Source of the DNA: Vespula vulgaris
Lineage: Eukaryota; Arthropoda; Insecta; Hymenoptera; Vespidae
NCBI RefSeq assembly: GCF_905475345.1
Contig: NC_066592.1
Location: 4,967,001 to 5,031,000 of the forward strand
Length of the DNA stretch: 64,000 nt
Reading direction: 5' to 3'
Position numbers and translations under genes: made by a program
Shown here: positions 26,901-39,465 of the stretch, piece by piece
Layout: the number at the start of each line of letters is the position of its first letter
How positions within the stretch are numbered: position 1 is the stretch's first letter
Notes under the pieces: generated by a model
What the model was told of the DNA's origin: nothing
The model's database searches: none
What the model saw: the letters and a program-made list of their open reading frames with translations, nothing else

Positions 26901-29397
26901 TACACCGACGGCATTCAGTTCATCTCGTGGCCCAATGCCACTGTTTAGAAGTATCTGAGGTGAGTTAACGGCACCTTCACAAGAAAATTTCAAACGATCG
27001 GCTTATATAAATTTCAATGTAAACAGAAAAAGAAATTGTAAAAATATGATATAATGACGGATGACAATAATTATATGACTTAATTACGGGATATTAAATG
27101 TTCTTCTTTTCTTTCTTTTTTTTTTTTTTTTAAACAAATAACTAAATATAAGGATATAATTATGCCATAACAATATAGTTTTATATTTTACATCGGACTG
27201 TAATTTAAATCTTGAAGGACTTCTTGATTATAAGTTTTGCCGTTAAGTAATGTAATCATAGCGAGAAACACTTAATTAATGTCTTTCGAAAAATATAGGG
27301 TTGTTAACACGAGATCTCTTCAAAGACTTTCAACGTTCTCTCGTTCCATGATTGAAGATTAGTAAGAGAGATTGTTACCTCCGCTTACAACGACTTCCTT
27401 CGCGACTGATACTCGATTTAACTTTCCATCGTGAACGAATTCCACACCAACTGCCCTCTTATTATTGTCAAAGAGAATCTTTGTTGCTGTGGAGTTCAAC
27501 ATGATGTGAAGATTTGGACGATTCCTAGCGGGACGAAGAAAGGCTCGAGCCGTGGAAAGTCGAGAACCGTTTCTCGAGGTCGTTTGCGCTATGGCAAATC
27601 CGGTGTGTGTTCGTCCGTTCAAATCCACTGTGTCGTATCCTATCAAACAAAGTAGACCTTTGATATCTTTAATTTTGCCAAACGAAAAGGAAAGTGTTAC
27701 TAAGTATCGATCAACTATCTGTATTTAGTTTCTCCATTGGTTAAATTTTATCAATGTTCTTAAAGAAATAATCAAGAGAAATTGTTCTACATTTCAAACA
27801 ATATCAATGGAAATATAAGATATTACTAAGAAAGTATCAATTCAGTAAAAATTGCTGCTTTCGTTATCTTTCTTATTGATTGTTAAGAATAATCGATAAT
27901 CTCGTTAACAATAATAACCAAGTTCTTTCCCAGCTTCGAGAAGGGCGTAGCTCAAAGGAGGATGATAATGGAATTGCGTAACCGTGAGTGGTCCTCCAAC
28001 TCCGTGATAACCGATATCCATGTTGTACACTTGAAGATTATCCTCGCTTTTTATGAAATATGGTAGGACGTCCTGATAAGACCAGCCGACGTTACCCATT
28101 CTGGCCCAGTCGTCGTAGTCCTTTCTGGAGCCTCTCATGTAGGTCATTCCGTTCATAACGCTGGTACCTCCGAGAACCTTCGATCGTAAATAAATAGATA
28201 CTAAAGTGATCAGATATATATATATACACACACATATATATATATAAAGAAATGTATGTTTTTGGAAGGTCACAGGATTATTTACTTTTCCTCTTGGCCA
28301 GTAACATTTTCTATCGTCTTTATTCAAACATGCTTGATCCTCGCTCTCCGTCATATATTGCCAATCGATATCGCTTCCAAGAAAATTGAAGAAGAATGAT
28401 GGAATTTGTGTACCAGTTGGCTCGTCTAAACCAGCCTCTAACAATAATACAGAAAATCTTGGTTCCTCTGATAATCTCGCTGCTACTGCTGCTCCAGCAC
28501 TACCTCCTCCTATCACCACAAAGTCGTATCTAAAAACGAAACATATATTCTCGTACAAATGCTTCTTGTACTTTATTACCTCGTCTACCGCAGGATCTCT
28601 CATGTAATCGGTTAGGATCTTATTTCTTCATGAAACGTGAACACGAAATTGGATTGAACGAAGGATTGGATTTGTTCCAGCTGGGCGAAAGGTGATTTTC
28701 CCATGACTTTGCTAGCTGATCATCTCGAGTGGTCACGGAATGTTACGATCGAGTGCAATAACACGTACACGCCCATGTGTAATCGCATATCTACAGTCAA
28801 TGACATACTTTCTTATTCATTTGTATAACGTGAACGTAAGGGGTGATGGCAATCATGAACTTAGAACTCATATTGCATAAACAGCAAATCAATGATTATT
28901 TTTTCTGGCACAGAGTAATACGATATAATCGGTTATACCAAAGCAATATTCACTTTGAGAACTCGTTAGAAAAAGTGAAAACGCGTACTACAAATTCGTT
29001 AGATCAAGGTCAACTATCTACTCTACGTTTCAAGTATACCGTCGATGATAGACGCTTGAATATTTCCACTTTCCTTTTTCACGTTCATATTAACAAAGAA
29101 TCTTACGAAGAGCTGATACCATATTCTGTATTACATTACTCGTTCGATGCACCGTCTCGACGTGATGTAAGAAGAGATTCACTCATCTAAACAATACCCT
29201 GAAGCACATCTTAAGAGTACACAACGAAAGAATTTCATGGCTGCGTGTGCATGAGTGCTTACTTCCGAGAGACCGAGAAAAAAGGAAAAGAAAGGAAGGG
29301 AGACAAAGAAGGAAATAGGGAGAAAAGGAGAGATGGAGAAAAAGATAGAGAGATAGAGACAGGCAGAGACAGAACATAGACAGAACAGAGACAGAGA

Positions 29398-29459
<62 letters not shown>

Positions 29460-30032
29460 TTGTTGTCTCGTTAAAAGAAGAAAATTTCCACAGCTAGTAT
29501 TACGTGAACAGTGCCAGGTGACAATTAACTTCATCTTCGTTGTGAGATCGCAGAAGCGTCCTTCGTTTTTCTTTCTCGAGATTTTTCGAAAGAACGAGAT
29601 ATGGTGGGAGTTCCTTGGTATGATCGAAGAATGATTTGCAAGTGTCTTTTTTATATCTATCTACGTAAGTACATAGTACATTTTGAAGAAAAGTGAGATA
29701 GTTAAGTTATGTACATGATAGCCTTCTTTTAACGAGTTATTTCGTTATCGGCTGACCATCAAAGAAAACGATGAATTCTTAGATGAGTAATGTTCTTTCG
29801 TTTGTCCTTGACTCATATCCTAGCTAGTAATTGCGTTTAACGGAGCACAGCAATCGGCTTACCTCATATTTACGTTTTTCGGAGGTATAGGTCTATTACA
29901 GGGATCTTCAAGGTCGCACTGACTTCGAAGGAACACTTCAAGGAGACCCATAAAAAGCATAAACGATGGTCCACCACAAGTGGAGGCCAATGTTGGCCCA
30001 GTGGCTGTGGTCAAAGGGCAATTACAGCTCAT
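23982..30032 (-). CDS. GMC oxidoreductase (glucose dehydrogenase [FAD, quinone]-like)
   Basis: Exons 30032-29863, 28529-28286, 28177-27919, 27639-27379, 26974-26744, 24709-24382 and 24294-23982 join to 601 aa, usual for insect GMC enzymes. The ADP-binding loop is intact at residues 61-69 (VVIGGGSAG). GMC signature 1 (GGTSVMNGM) and signature 2 (GAVNSPQILLNSGIGP) are present. The C-terminus has the catalytic His in NHQAGSCKMG and the Asn in GNTNAP. Such FAD enzymes oxidise sugars, alcohols or ecdysteroids; the substrate is not predictable here. The N-terminus MSCNCPL is typical. An ATG 4 codons upstream (30044) is in frame, but the AG directly before 30032 suggests the exon begins at that ATG. 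The exon 3 donor is an atypical GTTATT. Introns 1 (1.3 kb) and 5 (2.0 kb) hold no other ORF of interest. Confidence 0.93.
24710..26743 (-). other. Intron 5 of the GMC oxidoreductase
   Basis: A 2.0 kb intron of AT-rich sequence with a short CT tract (26010-26031) and T-runs near 25073 and 25139. No ORF or element is recognised. Confidence 0.7.
29399..29458. repeat. (GA)n microsatellite
   Basis: About 24 clean GA units then AAAG variants, in intron 1 of the GMC oxidoreductase. Imperfect GACAGA sequence extends it to the left. Confidence 0.95.
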
Positions 30033-30583
30033 CTGTAATATCATTATAATTATTGTTAAATTATTCGTTGATCGATACTTTTTTGGTGTTGTTTAGATAA
30101 GAAATTAATGATCAGCACATAGAGATAGGAAGAATCTGGAGTGATAATAATTGATTGCACTCGCAAGGGAAGCGTCATTTAATCACCAATTAGATACCAG
30201 GTAGTTCGTAATCAATGCTCCTAGGTATTCCTAATTGTAATTACAATCGATTAAATCCCATTCGTCTATTCTCTTAAGGGTGATAAAGTACAGTGATGTT
30301 CTCCAAGTTTAAACATGTTTAATATTTATAGAGAGAAAGTAGTTGCTCTCTTGAGCTATTCTCTTTTATCTAATTCATTCAAAATGGACTCGGAAATTAG
30401 ATATATCTTTTGTCCATATTTAGCAATAGTCTCGTTTGTCTCATACTGTTTGAGTGTGTCTCATACTTATTCAGTTAACTCGTTGACTTCTTAGATACTT
30501 CTCACGTAAGAAACATATTTTTTTTTAACCTTAATTCATAATAAGTCAAATTTAGCACATAATTATCGTGTTCGTAATAAAAC

Positions 30584-30586
<3 letters not shown>

Positions 30587-30626
<40 letters not shown>
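30587..30626. repeat. (TA)n microsatellite
   Basis: Twenty uninterrupted TA units. Confidence 0.96.
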
Positions 30627-30627
<1 letters not shown>

Positions 30628-31860
30628 TGGAGTATAAAACAAAAGTAAAGTGAGAGCGTATTTTACACGTGCCTTTTCTATGTGCACGTAACGGCTGCGC
30701 ATAATAGCCAGGTAAACAAAAAAAAAGAATACAGAGAACTGCAAAGGTGTAAACCCATTCAAAGAGACTTTATCACGTGAATCTTTATGTACTTACTTGT
30801 ATACGGAAACGCGTACCACTACTCTTTTCTTAACACTTACAAACAAGGAAAAAGTTTCGTCAGGGTTGCGTTGGGACCAGATTACCTCTCGTTTAGAAAC
30901 TTTCCTCTTTCATCGGCTGAATTCATTGATTCGTATCAAAAATAAAGGATCCAACGAAATATCTTCCCCCTTATTTTTTTTTTCTTTTCTTTTTTATGGT
31001 TTTGTTTTTCGACGATCTCGCGAAATCAGAACAAGATCCCCGTAACGGGAAGCTTTCTCGTACGGTGAAGAATTGAAGGGGAAACTCTGATCCTGTATTC
31101 TCTTCGTTGTGTAACATTTTTACAAGCCGAGTTTCCTCTTCCTACAATTCTCATTGTCAGGTACTCTGATACATCCTGGGCCTTCGTACTCTGTTTCGTC
31201 GGTTTAATTGAATTTTATCGGAAACGAATCGATACGTTCTAATTTTCTGTATTGTTTCTATCTATTTAGAGATTAAAACTGTGTGAAAGAACTTTTTCTT
31301 TCAAAACAACATTTTCTCTTAATTGTTTACCATCACGGTCGACAATTTACATGGTGCAAGGCTTCGATGTAATGCGTATATGTCTCTTTGCATACAAGAC
31401 CGTTACGTTCACTGACCGAGAACTGCATCGAGTCTTTTACCGTCGATTACGAAAGTCATGCATTTTTGCAGCTTCTTTTAAGTACATACATATATTTTCC
31501 GTTCTAGTATATTTTCTGTATTATTTTCTTTTGCTTTGGTTACCTTCCTACCTTCCTTTTTTTTTTTCTTTACATTGAATATTGAGATAATTACTAAGTA
31601 TGTGTCTTGTACACGCTACGTGAAAATAACGAAACATATATAATGATATCAATTTGACGTCCTCGAGCTTGATTTCGAAGTCGATATCTAACAATTAGGA
31701 TATTATTATACTTTTAGTATAATGTCAATGTACTTTTAGTATAATCAGATAAGCGTGTTGCATGAAGTGGAACAAAAAAATGAAGCTTGATTTACCAGAT
31801 CGACCATCAAGTTCATTATAATATGATATTTTAATGTTCTGCATATTTTATACTATGTAG

Positions 31861-31980
31861 AAGTTTTCAATGATCCAATATAAGAATGCATCTTACGTCT
31901 CATTAATATATAATCGTATAAATTGTATCCTTACGTTTTATGGACTTGAAAAAAAGACCAATTTTCTTTCCGGATGATTA
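31861..31980 (+). repeat. Diverged duplicated segment, copy A
   Basis: Aligns with 32392-32520 over about 120 bases with only small gaps, for example ATAAGAATGCATCTTACGTC against ATAAGAACGCATCTTGTGTC, and GTTTTATGGACT against GGTTTTATGGATT. I estimate roughly 70 percent identity by eye. Confidence 0.7.
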
Positions 31981-32260
31981 ATATATATATATACACACAC
32001 ACGCATACTTTATCTATGTGTATATATATAGATAATGCGAGGTTTCTCATTGTGGAGAATATTAATGACAAATGTACGCGTACGGTTATGGGTAACAATA
32101 AATCGGTATGGTGTTTCACACTTTCTTTGATGAATTTTATAGTTGTTAAGATTTATATGGACATAAAAAATGATGAAATACCTTAGTGAGGCATAGCAAA
32201 GAGATAACTAGTTTTTCTCTGAAAAAAACTATTTTCGTTGTAGTAACAGCAAGTGTATGT

Positions 32261-32265
<5 letters not shown>

Positions 32266-32329
<64 letters not shown>

Positions 32330-32340
32330 TGTATGTATAT
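32266..32340. repeat. Compound (TA)n-(TATG)n microsatellite
   Basis: About 18 TA units (32266-32302) run into ten tandem TATG units up to 32340. It lies between the two copies of the duplicated segment. Confidence 0.96.
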
Positions 32341-32391
32341 ACATGCTTATGTATATGTCAGAGATTGAGAAATTACTTACTTCGGTTACAG

Positions 32392-32520
32392 CAAGTTTTC
32401 TACGATCTAACATAAGAACGCATCTTGTGTCTCGTTAATGTACGATCATATAGCTTCTATCCATTGGTTTTATGGATTAGAAAATAGATAAAAGAGAAGG
32501 CACATTTTTTTCAGACAATT
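32392..32520 (+). repeat. Diverged duplicated segment, copy B
   Basis: Partner of 31861-31980 in the same orientation, about 530 bases away. Confidence 0.7.
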
Positions 32521-33020
32521 AATTCATTTTAATATATTTTGATTAATATCTTATCGAACTAATTTATTCTGTGCCATTGTTTATATAAGTTTTTATTACA
32601 ACACGAAGAACGAAAACGTAGTTTTCTACGAGGAGAACGTAAAAAGATGAGAATATTTCAAGGGAAAGGTGTGCTGACCCTGTTATTTAATGTCAAGATA
32701 TGCAATGGAATTGAGTATTAATTAGTACGATTAGATACACCTGCTGCTTGATATTGACTCGTTTACCTCCTTTGGTCCAATTAACGCTGCAGGTTATCGA
32801 TGTCATTAAAAGTTGTTTTTGTAAACATTGAAATATCTATTTCAATTTGCAATTAAACGTCAAACCAGTGAACAGGATCCTGGATAGCAGCTTTGAATAC
32901 TATGTTCTATTTTTTATAAATACATATATATGTATATGTGTACATGTATATGTATATGATATATTTTGAATGAACAGACAATAGAGCGAAAGATAAATGT
33001 ATAAAAAAGGATAGGCTCAC

Positions 33021-33110
33021 CTTTAAGCCGTTTTAGACTTGTTTCGTATCGGCTATCTAAAGGCCGATATTTCACACACACACACCTAAGACCTTTGATT
33101 TGGAACGATG
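33021..33110 (-). other. Possible non-coding first exon of the GMC oxidoreductase
   Basis: On the minus strand a strong donor (CTTAAAG/GTGAGCC, exon end 33021) has no coding frame attached. The GMC coding exon begins with an acceptor AG directly before its ATG at 30032, so an upstream leader exon is needed and this is a candidate. The 5' boundary is a guess. Confidence 0.25.
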
Positions 33111-35175
33111 TATGTACCCTTTCAGTGACACTATCGGATTGAACAAAATCGTGGCTTACGGTGGCACGATCAAGAACCGACTAGACCGGTACCATTCCCA
33201 TCGCGCTTGTAATATTCGACAACTTCCACCTCCTTTCGGCCTTCCCTTCTGCTTCCAATCCATGGAAGCGTTTCCAGAGACTGCGAATGGAAGGTATGGC
33301 AGTTCTATCCTTTACAAACTCGTTACGTGGACGGAATTTCATTTGTTGCGTTGTAGTTTTACAAGTTTTTTTTGTTTTGTTTTGTTTTCTTTCTTCCTTT
33401 CTTTCTTCCTTTCTTTTCTTTCCTTTTTCTTTTTCTCCTCTTTCGAGTATCAAGTATATCGATTCTAGATACACAATTAAAAGTTTTATAAACTTGTTTA
33501 CTTTATAATTTATTACTTAACATTGTTAGAAGATCCTGATCGATATGGAAATATTCGTATCGACCTATGATCGATGTGGAAATATTTATATCGTCGACAC
33601 AATTTGCAAATATCGATTTTTCTATTTGTCCTTAGTTATATACAAACATACACGCACACATATACATTCGCATGCTCGTTCGTTCGTACATACTCATTTT
33701 TTATTTGATCTGTCATACCTATACCGATCGTTCTTCCCATGACTGTGCTCAAAAATAGCTTAACCTTAACTTTTGATAGCAGAAACGTGTTAAGAGAAAA
33801 TTTTGATATCAATACGTATATAGACGAGAATCGTGTTATGATTTTCTAGTTGAAATATTCAATATGCTCGGAACTCTTTTTCGACGACTCGACGGTTTAG
33901 CATACTTTTACTTTTGGCTCGAGGCAATAATACGACATGGAAAGACTCACTTGAGACATAAGTGGACATTTACGATCCAAATTTACATTACGTAAACACG
34001 AAAGAAATGTTTCGATCGATGTAAAAAATTTAATTGTACGATCAAATCATTGATATCGATCAATGAACAATCCTGTTAATAATCAAAAACTTTGATTACT
34101 CTAAATAAGTATATAATTCAAGTTACAATTCTAACTTATTGTAAAACATTATAATACAGACAAAAAATAACATTTTTTGTCTTTCAATTATTTAATACTC
34201 GTATAATACGACGCGATGAAATATAATAACATAATATAGTACACAGCCTGATAGTGAGAAAAAAGCAATAACGAGCTAAGCCTAAGGTTTCTAAAGTGTT
34301 ACATAAAAAGTATATTAGATGGTATACTTTCATAAAAAAAAAAGAAAAAAAAAAAAGAAAAAAAAGATAAAGTCAAAGGATACTTGACTTAAGTCTTAAA
34401 AAATAAAAGTGGTCGATTAAACTTCGTCATTAACGTGTTTCCACGAAACAAAAATTGTTCTTTTCGCAAAAGGTACGGAAATAAATTACGATCAAGAGGC
34501 AAGTAAGAAAAATATAGCTCATAGCCATCCTTGGATCTCTTCTAACGATAGCCCGTAATTAAGGGAAAGAAAATTAAAAATAACGAATTGTTATCGTATC
34601 TTTATCGAATCTTCGATAATACGATAATACTAGAAGATCAGCACTCTGTAGGTATTTTAAGGTTTGCTGCAAGGAAACACAGGGAAATACGTCTATTAAA
34701 TAAAATCAATGGAACGATCGACATTGGATAAAAAAATATTTCTTCTTCCATATGATTAAAAATACTTTTTCTGTTTATAAAAAAGAAAAGAGAAAAAATT
34801 GTCGCAGTCAAATTTTCCCCGCAGCTAAACGACAAATCACTCAGAGACACTGTATATACATATATTATATGACGTTTAAATTAAAAAATATAAAGAACAA
34901 CAAAGTAAATCTAGATGAAGATCATTTAGATTAGTACGAAAAGTCGTATCAAGTATCTGTAATCATTCGAAATAAAAAATTCGAAATTTTGCTTTGCCAA
35001 ATAGGTATACGATATTATACGACGTTTAAAAAATTCAAGATATGTTAAATCAAATCACATGTAAGCATTGATAGCGACGGGCGTCCGTCAGACAGGTGTC
35101 GTCGACGTGTCACGTCTTTGATGTAACGATCGTACGTCTAATTCTTATTCGATCGAACGTCCTAGATGTGAATAT

Positions 35176-37545
35176 TTATTCTACTTTCTTAATTCGTAGC
35201 TGTAATAATCCCGCTAAAACGCTCGTGAAACCGGCGTTATAGTCGAGCGTCACTTCGGTATAAATATATTCTTCTCGATGATCTTGAAACTTGTCGGCCT
35301 CGTCAGGTCCAGATACTAAAGCACCATAAAGTATTTGAGGATTAGGTTCTTGTCTGTCGAATTCTGGCCATCCACAAGGGGCAGGTTTATTTGGGCAGGA
35401 GGATGCTGCGTGATGTGGTTGTGCAGGTGGATTATATCCATATCCAACCACATAACTTCTTCCTAATTCATTACAAAAATTAATAAATTAATTAATAACG
35501 ATATTTTCTTATTAAATTGTTCTTTATACAATAATATTCTCTCTTTACATTGTTTTATATAAAATAATTTTTAAACATTTTCTTTCTTTTCTTTTTTTTT
35601 TGATTTCTCTTTTTTTCTTTTTTTTTCTATCAATATTATTTTTCGATATAGTTTGCGACGATCAAATGGACAACGTAATATTATTGAACTTAACCATTTT
35701 ACCTCTATCACCTAGCATATATGAGATTTGCTGCGTTGCAAATTCACGATATTCCTGGGGATCACCGATATTGGGATAATCAGCAGCTTGCAGGCAAACA
35801 AACGCCACGTTTGCAGCATGACAAAGAGTACCGAATTTGTCGATGTACAATAGTCCTTTAGGTGTGCGCTTTTGTTGTCGAACGGAAAAGTCGCAGAAAG
35901 CACACGCGGCATTTTGATATTCCGGTTGACCTGTCAATTGTGCTAGCAAAACCTATAAAACAAAATAGTTGTTAATCAGAATAATCAATCGTTTCATTAA
36001 TATAAATCAAATTGTTTCGTTTATAAAATTACGTGTACATTTCGAAAATTATGAATGTATTTATATATATATTTTTTTTTTCTGCAATCTCACCTGAACA
36101 CCGGCAACCTTTTTATTATAAAAGAATTCGTTTGGTCTTTCCTTAAGATGAAAATGTTGATAATGATGCTCGGCATCCTCGAGATATCTCGAATCGTTAG
36201 TTGCTTTGAAGAGCCAAGCAGCGGCCCATGCTAGTTCGTCTCCGTAATCAGTGCTTTCATAATATTGCGCTGCTCCACGAATTGCACTGTGATAAAGACC
36301 ACGATATTTGTTAGCAAAATTATAAAGCTCCTTGGCGTGTTTGAGACAGCGTTCGCTGTAATTTGGATCGACGTTCTTGAATACGATGCTGGATGCTGCG
36401 AGTGCCGCTGCGGTTTCACCGGCTAAATCGGAACCTTGATAAGAAATATGATATAATTATTTCATCAATATTTTTTCTTTTTTTATGCAGGAATTTTAAT
36501 TAAAAACGATTTGCTATATCGAATGAGATTATAACGTGTTACGTCGACATCACGAGATACTGAAGGCGAGTAAATAATGCGAACTTTTATCGATCCGATG
36601 AATATGTCGTGTGTCGCATATATCTACACGTCTAATGTGGAAATTGTAAATGTAATAACTTGTAAAATATATATACGAAGAATCCAATTATATGGCAATC
36701 ATGGTAGAGAATACGTAATTAAGAAAATTTACTTTTAGGAGTTCAAGGATAGTCATAGAAGTAAATTTTTAATTGAAGAGGGTAGCAAAACTCGTCTTTA
36801 ATTAGTTCGAAATACATTTACCAGGATGATCAGGATCGATCTTGTAAGCTGGCCTTGTTGTATTTAATTCTTCCGGTCTTCCCCAATACGTATGATCGAC
36901 CGAAAAATCTCCAACTTGTCCGTAAAAGACGAACTCGCTTACGTGACATTTGATAAAGTAGTCGGTAGCCCATTTAATGGCTTTACGAATTTCATCGAGT
37001 TGGCCGGCCTCGATATAAGCTTCCGGCCAGCTAACAGCTCCCCATGCTAAAAGAGTTGTCGTTGATGCCATGGTGAAACCAAATTTTACGAAGTCACCGG
37101 CTGTCGGATATACAAAAAAGATAGATGATAAGATGTTTGTCAAAATTATGTCACACTAATCGATAGGAGTAAACGAGAAATTTAAAAAAGTATATTTCTT
37201 TGAGCTAATACCTATAACATTTCACTTTTTTTTTTTTTTACTTTTATGTCAACTCGACAAACAATTGTATCCTTTCGACAATTGTATTCTTATCGGAACT
37301 TTTCATTGATAAAAATTCGTGAGAAATTCTGAACACTTTGTTATTTGTTATCATCCTACACGTTGCACTATCTTGTCTTTTAACTGACGTATACCGTGCA
37401 CAATCGTTCACGTGTTTCCTCTCGAAATATATTCTTTATCTACGCCGTTCTCTTTCATAATATTTGTCGAACGCCGATGCATGACATACGACCCATTAAT
37501 TCGCCGAAACGTCTCCTTATCGACTTGAGTCTGACAATGAGAGGA

Positions 37546-37605
<60 letters not shown>

Positions 37606-38313
37606 GAAAGAACGAGAGAAACGTACTTACTTACGTACGAGAAGACTCGCACCGAAGATACGTAATGAGCTAAAAGCGATAATTGAATTCCTCTTAATCG
37701 CACGTTTCCTCTAATATGTCGACAACTCGAAGAAACTCGAGCGTTTCTGAATTTCGCATATAAGGAAAGTATAATAGTAAAAGTATAATTTAAAAATTGG
37801 ATCACGTGCGATAATGTGATTATGTTAAACTCACCGTCATAATAACCACCCGTAAGATCTTCGCCATTGATTCCGCGATCACTCAATGCGGAGTCACCTC
37901 TCCAGGATATTCTGTTGTTTTCCGGAAGTTTACCGGATCGTTGCGCTTCGTAGAACAATAGAGAGAGCTCTAGAACTCGAGCATAATCTTCCTCACCTTC
38001 TTCGATTGGCTTCACGGAGGTCGCTGAGGTGGCGCTTATCTTTGTAATCGAGGCCACGGATGTTATCGTTAAAGCCTGTTAATTTTACAATTTTTTATTA
38101 TGAGATCGAACCCTCTTTGGGGATGGATTTGAACATATTATTTTAAGTAAAGTAATATTTTCATTGAGATATAAATGAGAATTATTATTTAGAATTACCA
38201 TGTCTAAATTTCTTTAATTCCGAATAAATAATTAATATTAATTATTTAATTATTATTTTTAATCATCGATCTCTTTGATTTTTTTTTCTTTTTTCTCTTT
38301 CTCTCTCTCTCTC

Positions 38314-38353
<40 letters not shown>

Positions 38354-39333
38354 ACTTTCAGTTTGTTTTCATTAAAAAATTTTCATTTCAAGAGACAAAC
38401 ATTCATGAGTGTTTCGTTAAAATTTGATTTTCTGAACGCGCGCCGGAAGATTCTTTCTCGTCACATATCGGTTCTTCGAGAAAAGAGAAAGAAAAAGAAT
38501 AGAAAGAAAGAAAAAGTACTACATGAGTTTACAATAAGGACGGTATTTGCGGAGGGTGTTGGCGTTTGTCATACAGATATATTATGTGGTCGGCGAACTC
38601 GAAGAATTTCTTAGAAGAGGTAAACGTGCGTGAGAGAGCTGCACGAGAGATACAGACGGATCTCACCTACGTTTTCAACTCACAACTTATACATACATAT
38701 CTTCTTGTCTTTATATACATCCCATTAGAATTTTTGTACTGGCAGAAATATTTTTGAAATTTTCTTTGATGTGTTTTACAAATTCGTACCTTATATCTTT
38801 GATTTCCTATCAATCTTATCGACATGTAGAAATAAGCAAGACGAAAGTTTCAGCATAAAATTAATGGGCGGCCACGTGCGAAAAATAAAGAGAGAGAATG
38901 AGATGGGGACCGGAAGTCGCCGTCTCACTCCCACTTCCTTTCGTGGTTAACACACGGTCAAAGATTAATAATACCTGATTATGTATAAACCACATATAAG
39001 TAAATATTTGGGTAATCGAACTAATTGTGTAATCGAGATATATATTACATATTACGTGTTTCATTCGATGGTAATAATGTTTATATATACCTATATATAT
39101 ATAGAAGTATGATGTATATATATATATATATATGTATATGTATACATATGTGTATATATACATTAGTACGGTCGAGATGAAGTCGAAGGATGTGACGTAA
39201 GATGGCAGGAAACACGTCAACGTACGTCATCAAAGAAAGAATCTACCAAAGAATAATTGCTAATCTCATTTCGAAATCGCCTTGAGGGAAGAAAACTCAC
39301 CGTGGCGCACGCGAAGATGACGTTGATCTTCAT
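35176..39333 (-). CDS. Glycosyl hydrolase family 9 endoglucanase (animal cellulase)
   Basis: Exons 39333-39301, 38075-37835, 37100-36822, 36434-36094, 35952-35703 and 35462-35176 join to 476 aa. A signal peptide (MKINVIFACATALTITSVAS) implies secretion, likely into the gut. The GH9 catalytic base motif is intact at the exon 2/3 border: GGYYDAGDFVKF (D91, D94). The C-terminal region carries PHH (H398, H399) and the proton donor Glu451 in YTEVTLDYNAGF. The family hydrolyses internal beta-1,4-glucan bonds; length equals a GH9 catalytic domain with no carbohydrate-binding module. Unusually, the residue after the paired histidines is Ala400 (PHHAASSC), where the termite cellulases I know have Arg (PHHRSSSC), so substrate binding may differ. 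The stop codon overlaps a minus-strand AATAAA (35175-35180). The tiny 11-codon first exon is placed by its ATG, donor and the hydrophobic continuation. Confidence 0.93.
37541..37603. repeat. (GA)n microsatellite
   Basis: About 25 GA units, in intron 2 of the GH9 gene. Confidence 0.95.
38318..38351. repeat. (TA)n microsatellite
   Basis: Seventeen TA units preceded by a short CT tract, in intron 1 of the GH9 gene. Confidence 0.95.
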
Positions 39334-39455
39334 TCTCTATCTCTCTCTATCTTTCTCCCTCTTTCTCTCTTCTGGTCTTCTTCACTGTATCCTTTCGTAC
39401 GACCTCCTCGTTCTTACGATGTTCGAATAAATCTCCGCATAATCGCTTCTACTTC

Positions 39456-39465
39456 CTGACGTCAG
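39456..39465. promoter_or_regulatory. Palindromic CRE-type site upstream of the GH9 gene
   Basis: CTGACGTCAG is a perfect palindrome containing the CREB/ATF site TGACGTCA. It lies about 125 bases before the minus-strand ATG at 39333. On the minus strand GGAACTGACGT overlaps it, so a precise start site cannot be read off. Confidence 0.4.

Larger units (their letters stand above)
30045..35175. other. Gene-poor region between GMC oxidoreductase and GH9 cellulase
   Basis: Five kilobases without a recognised coding gene. They contain TA and TATG microsatellites, a diverged pair of about 120-base repeats, and a possible non-coding exon at 33021-33110. The open frames at 31351-31578, 33100-33468 and 34638-34850 show no similarity I know. 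The 34.3-35.1 kb part is probably the 3' flank of the cellulase. Confidence 0.5.

Noticed and set aside
28530..28603. Upstream in-frame extension of GMC exon 2 starting MRDPAVDEV
   Set aside because: It lies before a strong acceptor (GTTTTTAG) and the exon 1 join gives the usual NMRYDFVVIGGG; the extension is intron.
32266..32340. Regular 4-base repeats considered as a CRISPR-like or tandem regulatory array
   Set aside because: Simple TATG microsatellite with no spacers.
37455..37834. Continuation of the GH9 exon 2 frame past 37835
   Set aside because: The frame reads into intron and a GA repeat; the GTGAGT donor at 37834 gives the intact DAGD motif on splicing.
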